A stretch of 64,000 bases of DNA from Acidimicrobiia bacterium. GTDB taxonomy: Bacteria > Actinomycetota > Acidimicrobiia > Spongiisociales > UBA11373. The notes under the pieces were generated by a model. That model had not been told where the DNA came from, did not search any database, and saw nothing but the letters and a program-made list of their open reading frames with translations. Position 1 is the first letter of the stretch. Each line of letters starts with the position of its first letter. Positions 18,238 to 26,382 of this stretch are shown here, piece after piece. The stretch lies in NCBI GenBank assembly GCA_030584185.1, contig CP129495.1:124001-188000 (forward strand), in the 5' to 3' direction. Position numbers and translations under genes: made by a program.

Positions 18238-19328
18238 GCCTCGAACTCGAGAGGTATCGACCGCCTCCTCGTCCCGGCCGGTCACGAGCGATCAGGGCGC
18301 TGACTGCCATGGCGATCACAGCCGTCTCGTTGCTCGCCGCCTACGCCGGGGTGAAGTGGCTGGCGGCGGAGGTGAGTGATCTGATCGCCGGACCTTCGGT
18401 TTCCACCGTGGCTCCGGGAATCCCCGTCGAGTTCGAGGTGGAGCCCGGCGCCAGTGCATCGCAGATAGCGCGCGACCTGGCGGCTGCTGGTGTCGTCGAG
18501 TCGGCCTCGGCGTTCGATCGCGTGGTGCGGGAGCAGCGGGCCGCCGATCGCCTTCAGGCGGGCGTCTATCAGTTGGAGACGGGGATGGCGCCGACGGCCG
18601 TCCTGGCCCTCCTCATGGAAGGACCTCCTCGGTCCTTCTACCTGCTCACCGTGGTCGAGGGGCTCACCACGGCGCAGATGCTCGAATCGGTTTCCCGCCA
18701 GACGGACATCCCCTTCGAAGACCTCACCCGGGTGTTGCTCGACGGGACCGTGACCAGCAGCCTGATGCCGGGAGACGCGACCGCGTTGCAGGACTGGGAA
18801 GGTCTCCTCTTCCCCGACACCTACGAGTTCGCTGCGGATGCGACCGCCGCCGACATCCTCGACCGGATGGCGCGCACCGCCGAGCAGAGGGTCGCATCGA
18901 TCGATTGGAGTGCGCTGGAGGCAGCCGGCTACACCCCTTATGAGGGGTTGATCATCGCCTCCGTGATCGAGCGCGAGGCGGTTCTCGACGACGATCGGCC
19001 GCTGGTGGCAGGCGTCATCATGAATCGCCTCGAGGCGGGCATGAAGCTGCAGATGGACGCCACCGTCGTCTATGCACTGGGCGGGCTGCCGCCCGGCGGC
19101 TTGACCCTGGCCGACCTCGAGGTCGACTCGCCGTACAACACCTATCGGATCTCCGGCTTGCCTCCGACTCCCATCGCCGGGGTGGGGCCGGCTTCGCTGG
19201 CCGCTGCGGCCTCGCCGGCGGAGACCGACCATCTCTACTTCCTGGTGGCCGACGACACCGGAGCGCTGCGCTTCACCGCCGACTTCGACGAGTTCATTCG
19301 CTGGCAGCAGGAAGGCGTCGGCGGGTGA
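18234..19328 (+). CDS. mltG: Endolytic transglycosylase MltG (YceG-like)
   Basis: A 364-residue membrane-anchored lytic transglycosylase thought to set glycan chain length during peptidoglycan synthesis. One TM segment lies near residues 22-43. A LysM-like region (GASASQIARDLAAAGVVESASAF) and the YceG domain follow, with LFPDTYEF, ASVIEREA (catalytic Glu), QMDATVVYALG and SPYNTYRISGLPPTPI. The ATG at 18234 overlaps the ruvX stop; a longer in-frame opening upstream is only a shadow of ruvX. It overlaps aroE by GTGA. Confidence 0.95.
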   Translation: MSLELERYRPPPRPGRSRAIRALTAMAITAVSLLAAYAGVKWLAAEVSDLIAGPSVSTVAPGIPVEFEVEPGASASQIARDLAAAGVVESASAFDRVVREQRAADRLQAGVYQLETGMAPTAVLALLMEGPPRSFYLLTVVEGLTTAQMLESVSRQTDIPFEDLTRVLLDGTVTSSLMPGDATALQDWEGLLFPDTYEFAADATAADILDRMARTAEQRVASIDWSALEAAGYTPYEGLIIASVIEREAVLDDDRPLVAGVIMNRLEAGMKLQMDATVVYALGGLPPGGLTLADLEVDSPYNTYRISGLPPTPIAGVGPASLAAAASPAETDHLYFLVADDTGALRFTADFDEFIRWQQEGVGG

Positions 19329-20131
19329 CCTCGGGAACGAGGGTGGTCGGGGGTCCGGCCGGCATCCGCCTGGCGCTCCTCGGCGATCCGGTGGGCCACT
19401 CGCGCTCTCCTGCCATTCACTCCGCGGCGCTCGCCGCTCGCGGCGTCGCCGGGCGGTACGAGGCCAGGCGTGTCGACGAGGCCGGCCTGCTGGCGGCGTT
19501 CGAGGAGATCCGATCCGGCGAACTCGATGGGGCAAATGTGACCACCCCTCACAAGGCTCGAGCAGCAACCGCCTGCGATCATCTCTCCCCCGAGGCTCGG
19601 GCGGCCGGTGCGGTCAACACGGTTGCAGCCACCGGCGAAGTGTTGTTCGGCTGGAACACGGACGCCGTCGCCGCCGGGGAGATGGTGGCGACCCTTCCCG
19701 AAGCGCCGATCCTGGTCCTGGGCGCAGGACCGGCCGCCGCCGCAGTCCTCGTCGGAGTCGACGACCACCAGCGGATCGTGTCGGCGCGCCGACGCTCTGC
19801 CGCCCAGGCGCTCGCCGATCGCCTGCCAGGGCCCATCGCCGTGGTCGAGTGGGGAGCTCCGCCACTCGAACCGGTGGTCCTGGTCAACGCCACCAGGATC
19901 GGGATGGTGCCCGGAGAAGGCGCCTCGCTGCCCCTCGATGGTGTTCGTGGGGTGATCGACCTGCCGTACGGCGACACGCCCACCGATCTGGTGAAGGCGG
20001 CAGGCGCCGCCGGGATCCCTTTCAGGGACGGGGTCGATTTCCTGGTGGCCCAGGCGGCGGCGGCGTTCGAGATCTGGACCGGTGTGGTCGCTCCGCGCGC
20101 CGTCATGCATGCCGCCGCCACTGGCACCTGA
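19325..20131 (+). CDS. aroE: Shikimate dehydrogenase
   Basis: A 268-residue shikimate pathway enzyme reducing 3-dehydroshikimate with NADPH. Substrate-binding GDPVGHSRSPAIHS, catalytic NVTTPHK (Lys), GAVNTV and GWNTDA are present. The dinucleotide motif VLGAGPAAAAV is GxGxxA-like. The Arg usual after the NADP loop may be supplied by VSARRRS. It is translationally coupled to mltG. The rest of the pathway (aroC, aroK, aroB) lies 9 kb downstream, with the type IV pilus locus in between. Confidence 0.93.
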   Translation: MTSGTRVVGGPAGIRLALLGDPVGHSRSPAIHSAALAARGVAGRYEARRVDEAGLLAAFEEIRSGELDGANVTTPHKARAATACDHLSPEARAAGAVNTVAATGEVLFGWNTDAVAAGEMVATLPEAPILVLGAGPAAAAVLVGVDDHQRIVSARRRSAAQALADRLPGPIAVVEWGAPPLEPVVLVNATRIGMVPGEGASLPLDGVRGVIDLPYGDTPTDLVKAAGAAGIPFRDGVDFLVAQAAAAFEIWTGVVAPRAVMHAAATGT

Positions 20132-20135
20132 TCGC

Positions 20136-20163
20136 TCAAGCCCGCTGACATTGCTGCCGAAAT
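20136..20163 (+). promoter_or_regulatory. FliA-like promoter of pilB
   Basis: TCAAG (20136-20140), 15 bases, then GCCGAAAT (20156-20163). The pattern and spacing match those before the minor pilin operon and pilA and resemble FliA/WhiG-type promoters. The predicted start near 20170 leaves a leader of about 30 bases with GGAGGA before the pilB GTG. The GACTAGTCA element found at the other two promoters is absent here. Confidence 0.5.
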
Positions 20164-20199
20164 CCACCGTGATGGGCTGATCGCGGCCCCGGAGGAATC

Positions 20200-21867
20200 G
20201 TGGCAGAGAGCCGTCCACTCGGATCGGTGCTGGTCGACTCGGGCATGGTGTCCGACGAGGACATGGACCGCGCCCGCGGGATTCAGGCCGAGTCCGGCGA
20301 GGCGCTGACCGAGGTCCTCGTCGATGAGGGCATCGTCGAGGAGATCGAGCTGGTACGCGCCCTGGCGCGCCACATCGGCGTCGAGTTCATCAACCTTGCC
20401 GAGAGCAACATCGATCCGGCGGCCGCCGCCCTGATCCCCGACACGCTGGCGCGTCGCTACGCGGTGATCCCGGTCGCATTCGAGGGCGAATCCCTGGTGG
20501 TCGCCATGGTCGATCCGGGCAACGTGCTCGTGCTCGACGACGTAAGGGCGATCACCGGGCGCCGGATCATCCCCAGGATCGCCACCCGCGCCGACATCGT
20601 CGATGCCATCCGGCGCCTCAGCAGGTACGACGAGTCGGTGGCCGATCTTGCCGAGCAGGTCGGCGACGATCTCACCGAGGAGGACATCGGCACCATTCAG
20701 GCGGCGGTCGACGAGGCCCCGATCGTGAAGCTGGTGAACACCCTGATCACTCGCGCGGTGAACGAACGCGCCTCCGACCTCCACATCGAACCCGGTGAGC
20801 GCGACCTGCGGGTGCGCTTCCGCATCGACGGCGTGCTCCACGAGGTGATGACCACCCCGCGGTCGGTATCCGGCGCCGTGGTGAGCAGGCTGAAGATCAT
20901 GGCCGATCTCGACATCGCCGAACGCCGCGTCCCTCAGGACGGCAGGGTGAGCCTTCGCGTCGGCGGCCGTCCCATCGACCTGCGGGTGGCCACGCTGCCT
21001 TCGATCTATGGAGAGAAGGTGGTGCTGCGAATCCTGGACAAGGACGACGCCATCCTCGGCCTCCCCGAGCTCGGGTTCCTGCCCCGCTCCCTGGAGCGGT
21101 TCTCCAAGTCGTACACCCGTCCCTACGGGGCGATCCTGGTCACCGGCCCCACCGGTTCGGGAAAGACGACGACGCTCTACGCCACGCTCGACATCCTCAA
21201 CCGCCCCGAGGTGAACATCATCACGGTCGAGGACCCGATCGAGTATCGGCTCCCCGGGATCACGCAGGTCCAGGTCCATCGCAAGGCGGGCCTGCAGTTC
21301 GCCACGGTTCTCAGGGCGATCCTGCGAAGCGACCCCGACATCGTGCTCGTGGGCGAGGTCCGGGACACCGAGACCGCCAAGATCGCCGTCGAAGCAGCCC
21401 TCACCGGGCACCTCGTGCTCTCCACCCTGCACACCAACGATGCGGCGTCGTCGATCGGTCGGCTGATCGAGATGGGCGTCGAGCCGTACCTGGTCGCCTC
21501 GGCCATCGACTCCATCCTCGCCCAGCGGCTCGCCCGGCGACTCTGCGACCGCTGCAAGGAGCCGCGGCAGGCTTCGGCCGAGATGATCGGTGAGATGGGC
21601 CTCGACCCCGCCGACGGACCGGTGACCATCCACTTTGCCACCGGTTGCAAGATGTGCGCCGACACCGGATACCGCGGCCGGGTGGCGATCAACGAGGTGC
21701 TGCTGGTTACCGAGGAGATCGAGCGCATGGCAGTGGAACGCCGCCCATCCAACGAGGTGAAGATGGTCGCCGTGGAGCAGGGGATGTCGACTCTGCGAGC
21801 CGACGGGATGGAGAAGGTCCGCCTCGGGATGACCACCCTCGAAGAGGTCCTGAGGGTGGTGGTGTGA
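20200..21867 (+). CDS. pilB: Type IV pilus assembly ATPase PilB
   Basis: A 555-residue hexameric ATPase that powers pilin polymerisation at the inner face of the membrane. Residues 5-75 form an MshEN-type domain with paired LGxxLxxxG-like halves (PLGSVLVDSGMVSDEDM; LTEVLVDEGIVEEIEL), a known c-di-GMP-binding fold. Walker A GPTGSGKTTT is near residue 316, the Asp box and Walker B (DPDIVLVGEVRD) follow, and the tetracysteine zinc motif is CDRC...CKMC. GTG start with GGAGGA 7-8 bases upstream. It is the first gene of pilB-pilT-pilC and is preceded by a FliA-like promoter. Confidence 0.95.
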   Translation: MAESRPLGSVLVDSGMVSDEDMDRARGIQAESGEALTEVLVDEGIVEEIELVRALARHIGVEFINLAESNIDPAAAALIPDTLARRYAVIPVAFEGESLVVAMVDPGNVLVLDDVRAITGRRIIPRIATRADIVDAIRRLSRYDESVADLAEQVGDDLTEEDIGTIQAAVDEAPIVKLVNTLITRAVNERASDLHIEPGERDLRVRFRIDGVLHEVMTTPRSVSGAVVSRLKIMADLDIAERRVPQDGRVSLRVGGRPIDLRVATLPSIYGEKVVLRILDKDDAILGLPELGFLPRSLERFSKSYTRPYGAILVTGPTGSGKTTTLYATLDILNRPEVNIITVEDPIEYRLPGITQVQVHRKAGLQFATVLRAILRSDPDIVLVGEVRDTETAKIAVEAALTGHLVLSTLHTNDAASSIGRLIEMGVEPYLVASAIDSILAQRLARRLCDRCKEPRQASAEMIGEMGLDPADGPVTIHFATGCKMCADTGYRGRVAINEVLLVTEEIERMAVERRPSNEVKMVAVEQGMSTLRADGMEKVRLGMTTLEEVLRVVV

Positions 21868-23444
21868 TGGAGGCTCCGGTGACCGTCCGTCAGCTCGGCC
21901 AGGCCCTGGTCGATAGGTCGGTGCTCACTCCCGAAGAGTTCGAGGCCGCCCTGCTCGCTGCACAGACCGCCGGCGTGCCCGCCGCGGTGCATCTGATCGA
22001 GTCGGGGCGGGTGAGCCGTCCGGAGGCTCTGGCCGCGGTCGCCTCCCGCCTGGGGATAGAGTTCGTCGACCTCGACGACGCCGTTCCCGAACAGATGGCA
22101 CTGCAGCGACTGTCACGCGAGGCGGCCCGTGCCGAGATGGCCCTGCCGCTTCGGATCGACGCCGGATCCCTGGTCATCGCCACCGACGATCCCCTCGACC
22201 TCGGCCGAAGGGAGCGCCTCACGCGGGCGGCGCGCAGCGACGTCACCCTGGCGCTCGCCTCGCGTTCGACACTGGTGAGGGCGATCGAGGCCGCATACGA
22301 GCCAGGCAGGCAGCCGGTCATTGCCGCCGCTCCGCCCGGACCCGCCCCCGAGAGCGCCACGCGGGTCGAATCCGGGTATCACGTGAACGACCTGCTGGCG
22401 GAACTGATCGACCAGGGCGGCTCCGACCTTCACCTTGCTGCCGGTTCGCCGCCCCAGATTCGGATCAATGGGGACCTGCAGCCGGTCGGTGACTACGAGA
22501 GGCTGCTCCCGGCGCAGATCCGTTCGCTCACCTACGCCATCCTCTCGGGGAAGCAGCGCGAGACTTTCGAGGAGAACCTGGAGCTCGACTTCTCACATCC
22601 GGTCCCCGGGAAGGGACGCTTCCGGGTCAACCTGTTCCATCAGAGGGGCTCCGTCGGAGCGGTGATGCGAGCCATTCCCAGCAGCATCCCCACGATCGAG
22701 GATCTGGGGCTGCCTCCGGTGGTGCGAGATCTGTCCGACATGCGCCGGGGCCTGGTGCTGGTGACCGGAATCACCGGATCCGGGAAGTCGACGACGCTCG
22801 CCGCCATGCTCGACGCCATCAACTCGTCCCGAGCGGCGCACATCATGACCGTCGAGGACCCGATCGAGTTCATGCACCACCACAAGATGTCGCTGGTCAA
22901 CCAGCGCGAGCTCGGCGGCGACACCCGAACCTTCGCCGAGGCCCTGCGCCGCGCACTCCGGCAGGACCCGGATGTGATCCTGGTCGGTGAGATGCGCGAC
23001 TTGGAGACCATGGCGACCGCCCTCACCGCCGCCGAGACCGGCCACCTTGTCCTGGCAACGCTGCACACCAAGGACGCCCCCGGTTCGGTGGAGCGGATCG
23101 TCGACGTGTTCCCGCCCCACCAGCAGCAGCAGATCAGGGTGCAGCTGGCGGAGAGCCTTCAGGGTGTGATCAGCCAGCAGCTGCTCCCGACGGCCGATGC
23201 CAAGGGACGGGTGGCGGCGGTCGAGATCCTGGTCGGCATCCCGGCGGTGCGGAACCTGATCCGGGAGGGCAAGGGCCATCAACTGCGCAGCGTGATGCAG
23301 ACCGGTGGCAAGCACGGCATGCAGACCATGGACGCCGATCTGGCGCGGCTGGTCCGCTCCGGAAAGGTCGATCCGACCGTCGCCACGAACCGGGCCTACA
23401 ACCCGGATGAGTTCACCAACCTCCTGGGAGGCAAGACGCGATGA
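21867..23444 (+). CDS. pilT: Pilus retraction ATPase PilT with N-terminal MshEN-like domain
   Basis: A 525-residue protein. The C-terminal ~360 residues are PilT: LIDQGGSDLHLAAGSPPQIRI, Walker A GITGSGKSTT near residue 301, Walker B DPDVILVGEMRD, HTKDAPGSVERIVDVFP and the retraction signature AVRNLIREGKGHQ. Ordinary PilT is about 345 residues. The extra ~170 residues at the N-terminus (QLGQALVDRSVLTPEEFEAAL ... ESGRVSRPEALAAVASRLGIEFVDL) look like an MshEN domain, as in PilB. The ATG shares one base with the pilB stop. Residue-level c-di-GMP binding has not been verified. Confidence 0.93.
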   Translation: MEAPVTVRQLGQALVDRSVLTPEEFEAALLAAQTAGVPAAVHLIESGRVSRPEALAAVASRLGIEFVDLDDAVPEQMALQRLSREAARAEMALPLRIDAGSLVIATDDPLDLGRRERLTRAARSDVTLALASRSTLVRAIEAAYEPGRQPVIAAAPPGPAPESATRVESGYHVNDLLAELIDQGGSDLHLAAGSPPQIRINGDLQPVGDYERLLPAQIRSLTYAILSGKQRETFEENLELDFSHPVPGKGRFRVNLFHQRGSVGAVMRAIPSSIPTIEDLGLPPVVRDLSDMRRGLVLVTGITGSGKSTTLAAMLDAINSSRAAHIMTVEDPIEFMHHHKMSLVNQRELGGDTRTFAEALRRALRQDPDVILVGEMRDLETMATALTAAETGHLVLATLHTKDAPGSVERIVDVFPPHQQQQIRVQLAESLQGVISQQLLPTADAKGRVAAVEILVGIPAVRNLIREGKGHQLRSVMQTGGKHGMQTMDADLARLVRSGKVDPTVATNRAYNPDEFTNLLGGKTR

Positions 23445-24667
23445 CCACCACCACGTTCGAGTACCGCGCCCGCGATCGCCGCGGCACCGTCCACTCCGGA
23501 GCGGTCGAGGGATCGTCCTCGGCGGCGGTCGCCAGCAGCCTGCGCGAGAAGGGTCTGGTTCCCCTCAAGATCGCCGAACGGCGCGACTCGGCTCTCCAGA
23601 AGGAGATCTCGATCCCCGGGTTCCGCAAGAAGGTGAAGCCGAAGGAAGTGGCCATCTTCAGCCGACAGCTGGCGACGATGGTCAACTCCGGGCTCACCCT
23701 GATCCGGGCCCTCTCCATCCTCGAGGAGCAGACCGACAGCCAGTTGCTCGCCGGCATCATCGGCGATGTCCGCGGCCAGGTGGAGCGGGGAAGCTCGCTG
23801 TCCGTGGCGTTGGAATCTCATCCCCAGGTCTTCAACCACCTCTACGTCTCCATGATCCGCGCCGGCGAGGTCGGTGGTGCCCTCGACGAGACCCTGGTGC
23901 GAATCGCCGACACCCTCGAGGCTGCGGTGCGCCTGCGCTCCAAGGTGAAGTCGGCGATGGCCTACCCCGTGGTGGTGCTGGTGCTGATCGTGCTGATCGT
24001 CGCCGGGATGATGCTGTTCGTGGTGCCCATCTTCGAGAACATGTACGCCGATCTGGGCGGCTCGCTGCCACTGCCCACCCAGGTGCTGATCGGGATCTCG
24101 GGGATACTCACCACCTTCTGGTGGGTGTTCGTGGCCCTGACCGCGGGTGCCGTGTTCCTGTTCCGGCGGTGGAAGGCGACCCCCGAGGGGCGCTATGCAT
24201 GGGACAAGCTGAAGCTGAGGCTTCCCATCTTCGGGAAGGTGGTGCAGAAGATCGCCATCAGCCGCTTCGCCCGGACCTTCTCCGTGCTCAGCCGCACGGG
24301 AGTGCCCGTGCTCCAGGCACTGGACATCGTGTCGGTCACCTCGGGCAACGCCCTCGTGGGTCGCGCCATCGACGAGGTCAAGCTCTCGGTGAAGCGAGGC
24401 GAGTCGCTGGCCGGCCCACTGCAGCGCCATGACGTCTTCTCGCCGATGGTGGTCCACATGATGGCGGTGGGCGAGGAGACCGGGGCAATCGACACCATGC
24501 TCTCCAAGGTCGCCGACTTCTACGACCAGGAGGTCGACGACACGGTGAGCGCCCTGACCTCGCTCATCGAGCCGCTGCTCATCGTCGTGATGGGTGTGGT
24601 CGTGGGCGGGATCCTCATCTCCCTCTACCTCCCGATGTTCAACATCGCCAACCTGATCCAGAGCTGA
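23441..24667 (+). CDS. pilC: Type IV pilus inner-membrane platform protein PilC
   Basis: A 408-residue GspF/PilC-family membrane protein that couples the PilB and PilT motors to pilin insertion. Two homologous T2SSF domains are visible: EVAIFSRQLATMVNSGLTLIRAL with VYVSMIRAGEVGGALDE-like sequence, and ISRFARTFSVLSRTGVPVLQALDIV with MVVHMMAVGEETGAID. TM segments lie at about residues 168-190, 208-232 and 375-398. The N-terminal FEYRARDRRG is typical. ATGA overlap with pilT shows coupling. A hairpin follows 29 bases after the stop. Confidence 0.95.
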   Translation: MTTTTFEYRARDRRGTVHSGAVEGSSSAAVASSLREKGLVPLKIAERRDSALQKEISIPGFRKKVKPKEVAIFSRQLATMVNSGLTLIRALSILEEQTDSQLLAGIIGDVRGQVERGSSLSVALESHPQVFNHLYVSMIRAGEVGGALDETLVRIADTLEAAVRLRSKVKSAMAYPVVVLVLIVLIVAGMMLFVVPIFENMYADLGGSLPLPTQVLIGISGILTTFWWVFVALTAGAVFLFRRWKATPEGRYAWDKLKLRLPIFGKVVQKIAISRFARTFSVLSRTGVPVLQALDIVSVTSGNALVGRAIDEVKLSVKRGESLAGPLQRHDVFSPMVVHMMAVGEETGAIDTMLSKVADFYDQEVDDTVSALTSLIEPLLIVVMGVVVGGILISLYLPMFNIANLIQS

Positions 24668-24696
24668 TCCGGGTTCGCCGATCGCCGTCGGAGCTG

Positions 24697-24721
24697 GGGT
24701 TCGGGCGCGCCTGCGGAACCC
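24697..24721 (+). terminator. GC-rich hairpin after pilC
   Basis: GGGTTC (24697-24702) pairs with GAACCC (24716-24721) around a 13-base loop. There is no U-run, so termination is uncertain. The position between pilC and the pilA promoter fits a weak terminator or a boundary element. Confidence 0.35.
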
Positions 24722-24728
24722 TGTCGAG

Positions 24729-24807
24729 GACTAGTCACCTCGTTCCACGAGATGACACCCGCTTCCGTCAGAAGTGCCTCAAGTGGCGGCCACGGTCGCG
24801 CCGATGA
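24729..24807 (+). promoter_or_regulatory. pilA promoter region: GACTAGTCA element plus FliA-like core
   Basis: The core is TCAAG (24779-24783), 16 bases, then GCCGATGA (24800-24807). Upstream are GACTAGTCA (24729-24737) and ATGAC (24752-24756). GTCA (24734-24737) and TGAC (24753-24756) are the outer arms of an imperfect inverted repeat whose inner arms are CTCG/CGAG. The same blocks at the same overall distance precede the minor pilin operon. The predicted start is near 24814, giving a leader of about 47 bases. Confidence 0.5.
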
Positions 24808-24817
24808 ATGGGGGAGT

Positions 24818-24833
24818 CCAGCCAACCGGCTGG
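24818..24833 (+). promoter_or_regulatory. Hairpin in the pilA 5' leader
   Basis: CCAGCC-AACC-GGCTGG is a perfect 6-bp stem with a 4-base loop. It would sit at the very 5' end of the pilA mRNA if transcription starts near 24814. 5'-terminal hairpins often stabilise abundant mRNAs; here that is inference. Confidence 0.4.
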
Positions 24834-24860
24834 CGAACCGAGATCCAGGAGGTTCTCACA

Positions 24861-25325
24861 ATGCTGAAGACCATTCGTCGGGCCATGCGCCGCGACGAGG
24901 GGTTCACGCTCATCGAGCTCATGGTCGTGGTGATGATCATTGCAGTCCTCATCGCCATCGCCATTCCGTCGTTCCTCGGGTTCCGTAGCTCGGCCCAGGA
25001 TCGTTCGGCACAGAGCGAAGTGCGCAACGTGCTCCTCGCCGAGAAGGCCTACTGGCTGGACAACGGCGACTACACCGAGACGGCGGCCAACATCACCGCG
25101 TTCGAGCCGAACGCAGTGATCAACGCCAGCCCGGCTCTCGGCGTGTACCTCGACCTAAACGCGGCGAGCGCAGACGTCGTCTGCATCACCCGCCAGTCCG
25201 ACTCGGGGAACTTCTTCTCCGTGTGGGAGAGCGCCACGGCCGGCACGTTCTACGGGGCGACCGACCTCAGCGCCGCAGCCTGCCCGGCTGCTGCACCTGA
25301 CGCTTACGCCCAGGGCGGCTGGTAA
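24861..25325 (+). CDS. pilA: Major type IV pilin PilA
   Basis: A 154-residue prepilin. The leader MLKTIRRAMRRDEG is cleaved before FTLIELMVVVMIIAVLIAIAIPSFLG, with Glu at +5 and the Pro kink typical of type IVa pilins. The globular domain has a YWLDNGDYT region and two cysteines, VVCITR and AACPAA, that could form the C-terminal D-loop disulfide. ATG 24861 has a strong Shine-Dalgarno (AGGAGG, 24847-24852). It is probably transcribed alone: its own promoter lies upstream and a perfect 13-bp hairpin follows. Confidence 0.95.
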   Translation: MLKTIRRAMRRDEGFTLIELMVVVMIIAVLIAIAIPSFLGFRSSAQDRSAQSEVRNVLLAEKAYWLDNGDYTETAANITAFEPNAVINASPALGVYLDLNAASADVVCITRQSDSGNFFSVWESATAGTFYGATDLSAAACPAAAPDAYAQGGW

Positions 25326-25387
25326 GACCCCTGCGGGCGCCTGATCGGCGTCCCAGGTCCCACGGTCGGTCACATGATCGGTCGTAT

Positions 25388-25415
25388 CCAGGGGGCGGGA
25401 AATCCCGCCCCCTGG
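25388..25415 (+). terminator. Strong hairpin terminator after pilA
   Basis: A perfect 13-bp GC-rich stem (CCAGGGGGCGGGA pairing with TCCCGCCCCCTGG) closes on a 2-base AA loop. No U-tract follows, as is common in GC-rich actinobacteria. It isolates the highly expressed pilA transcript from pilD. Confidence 0.75.
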
Positions 25416-25432
25416 TCGCGTCCTGACCCGGT

Positions 25433-25438
25433 TAGCCT
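25433..25438 (+). promoter_or_regulatory. -10 box TAGCCT of pilD
   Basis: TAGCCT lies 27 bases upstream of the pilD ATG, and a GAGGAGG ribosome site lies between. It is the same hexamer used at several other genes in the window. No clear -35 is seen. Confidence 0.4.
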
Positions 25439-25465
25439 CCGACGGCGGTTCACCCGAGGAGGGTC

Positions 25466-26230
25466 ATGATCATTTGGGGAGCGGCCTTCGCCGGGCTCCT
25501 GATCGGCAGCTACGTGAACGTGGTCGCCCACCGCGTTCCGCTCGGCAAGGGCGTGGTGCGGTCGCGCTCCGAGTGTCCGGAGTGCGGCCACGAGATCGCT
25601 GCCGGCGACAACATCCCTCTGGTCTCGTTCCTACTGCTCCGGGGCCGCTGCCGGCACTGCGGGAAGCCGATATCGCTGCGGTACCCGGCCGTCGAGGCAG
25701 GCACCGCGATCGCGTTCGGCCTCGTCGCCTGGCTCATTGGGCCGTCGTGGGTGCTTCCCGCCTATCTGTGGGCAACCGCAGTCGTCGTCGCCCTGGTGGT
25801 CACCGACCTGACCCACCGTCGCATCCCCAACCGGATCCTGTACCCCGGCGTGGCAGTGGGCACGGCTCTACTCGCCGCCGGCGCCGCGCTGGAGGGGGAG
25901 ATCGGCGCCCTGGGCCGGGCGTTGATCGGTGGCGGCGCCTACTTCGGAGGTCTGCTGCTACTGGCGATAGCGGCACGAGGAGGCTTCGGGTTCGGCGATG
26001 TCAAGCTGGCGTTCCTCCTCGGCGAGTTCACGGCCTATCGGTCTTGGGGCGCGCTGCTCACTGCGGTCATGGGCGGGTTCGCGGTCGGAGGGCTGATCGG
26101 AATCCTGCTGCTCCTGGCGCGACGCGTGGGCAGGAAGGACGTGATCGCCTTCGGCCCGGCGATGACCCTGGGCGCCGCCATCGGGCTCGGGTTCGGTGAG
26201 GCTATCTCCTCCTGGTATCTGGGCCTGTGA
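25466..26230 (+). CDS. pilD: Prepilin peptidase/N-methyltransferase PilD
   Basis: A 254-residue polytopic aspartic protease that cuts prepilin leaders after Gly and N-methylates the new N-terminus. The N-terminal part has GSYVNVVAHRVP and the zinc-like CPEC...CRHC pairs. The protease aspartates lie in VVTDLTHRRIPN and GFGDVKLA (GxGDxK). About seven hydrophobic segments are present. The start has a good Shine-Dalgarno (GAGGAGG). It should process PilA and the three minor pilins in the window. A PilD homologue between aroE and aroC is also found in mycobacteria (recalled knowledge). Confidence 0.95.
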   Translation: MIIWGAAFAGLLIGSYVNVVAHRVPLGKGVVRSRSECPECGHEIAAGDNIPLVSFLLLRGRCRHCGKPISLRYPAVEAGTAIAFGLVAWLIGPSWVLPAYLWATAVVVALVVTDLTHRRIPNRILYPGVAVGTALLAAGAALEGEIGALGRALIGGGAYFGGLLLLAIAARGGFGFGDVKLAFLLGEFTAYRSWGALLTAVMGGFAVGGLIGILLLLARRVGRKDVIAFGPAMTLGAAIGLGFGEAISSWYLGL

Positions 26231-26305
26231 GCCCTTGGTTTGTGGGTGGCGGCCAGAGCATGGCGCGCAGCGCGCAAGAGTGATTCGCCTTCTGCGCAGC
26301 GGTGC

Positions 26306-26343
26306 TTGGTGATGGGGTGGCAGCCCGTTAGCCTGTGATCACA
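26306..26343 (+). promoter_or_regulatory. Sigma-70-type pilM promoter with TGTGATCACA palindrome
   Basis: TTGGTG (26306-26311), a 17-base spacer and TAGCCT (26329-26334) form a reasonable promoter. The palindrome TGTGATCACA (26334-26343) overlaps the end of the -10 and the expected start site, a position suited to repression. It resembles CRP/FNR-type half sites without the usual spacer. The leader that follows contains a 7-bp hairpin. Confidence 0.45.
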
Positions 26344-26382
26344 TGGGCGTAACTACACGCCTGTGAGACAGCGAGGAGCCGT

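Noticed and set aside
19579-21633. Long minus-strand open frame of 684 codons opposite aroE/pilB
   Set aside because: Same shadow effect; the real genes on the plus strand are unambiguous.
24729-24860. c-di-GMP riboswitch (GEMM-I/II) in the pilA leader
   Set aside because: The hairpins and c-di-GMP context were suggestive, but the conserved GCAAACC and ACGCAAAGCC core sequences are absent, and the shared blocks fit a promoter better. A covariance-model search would settle it.
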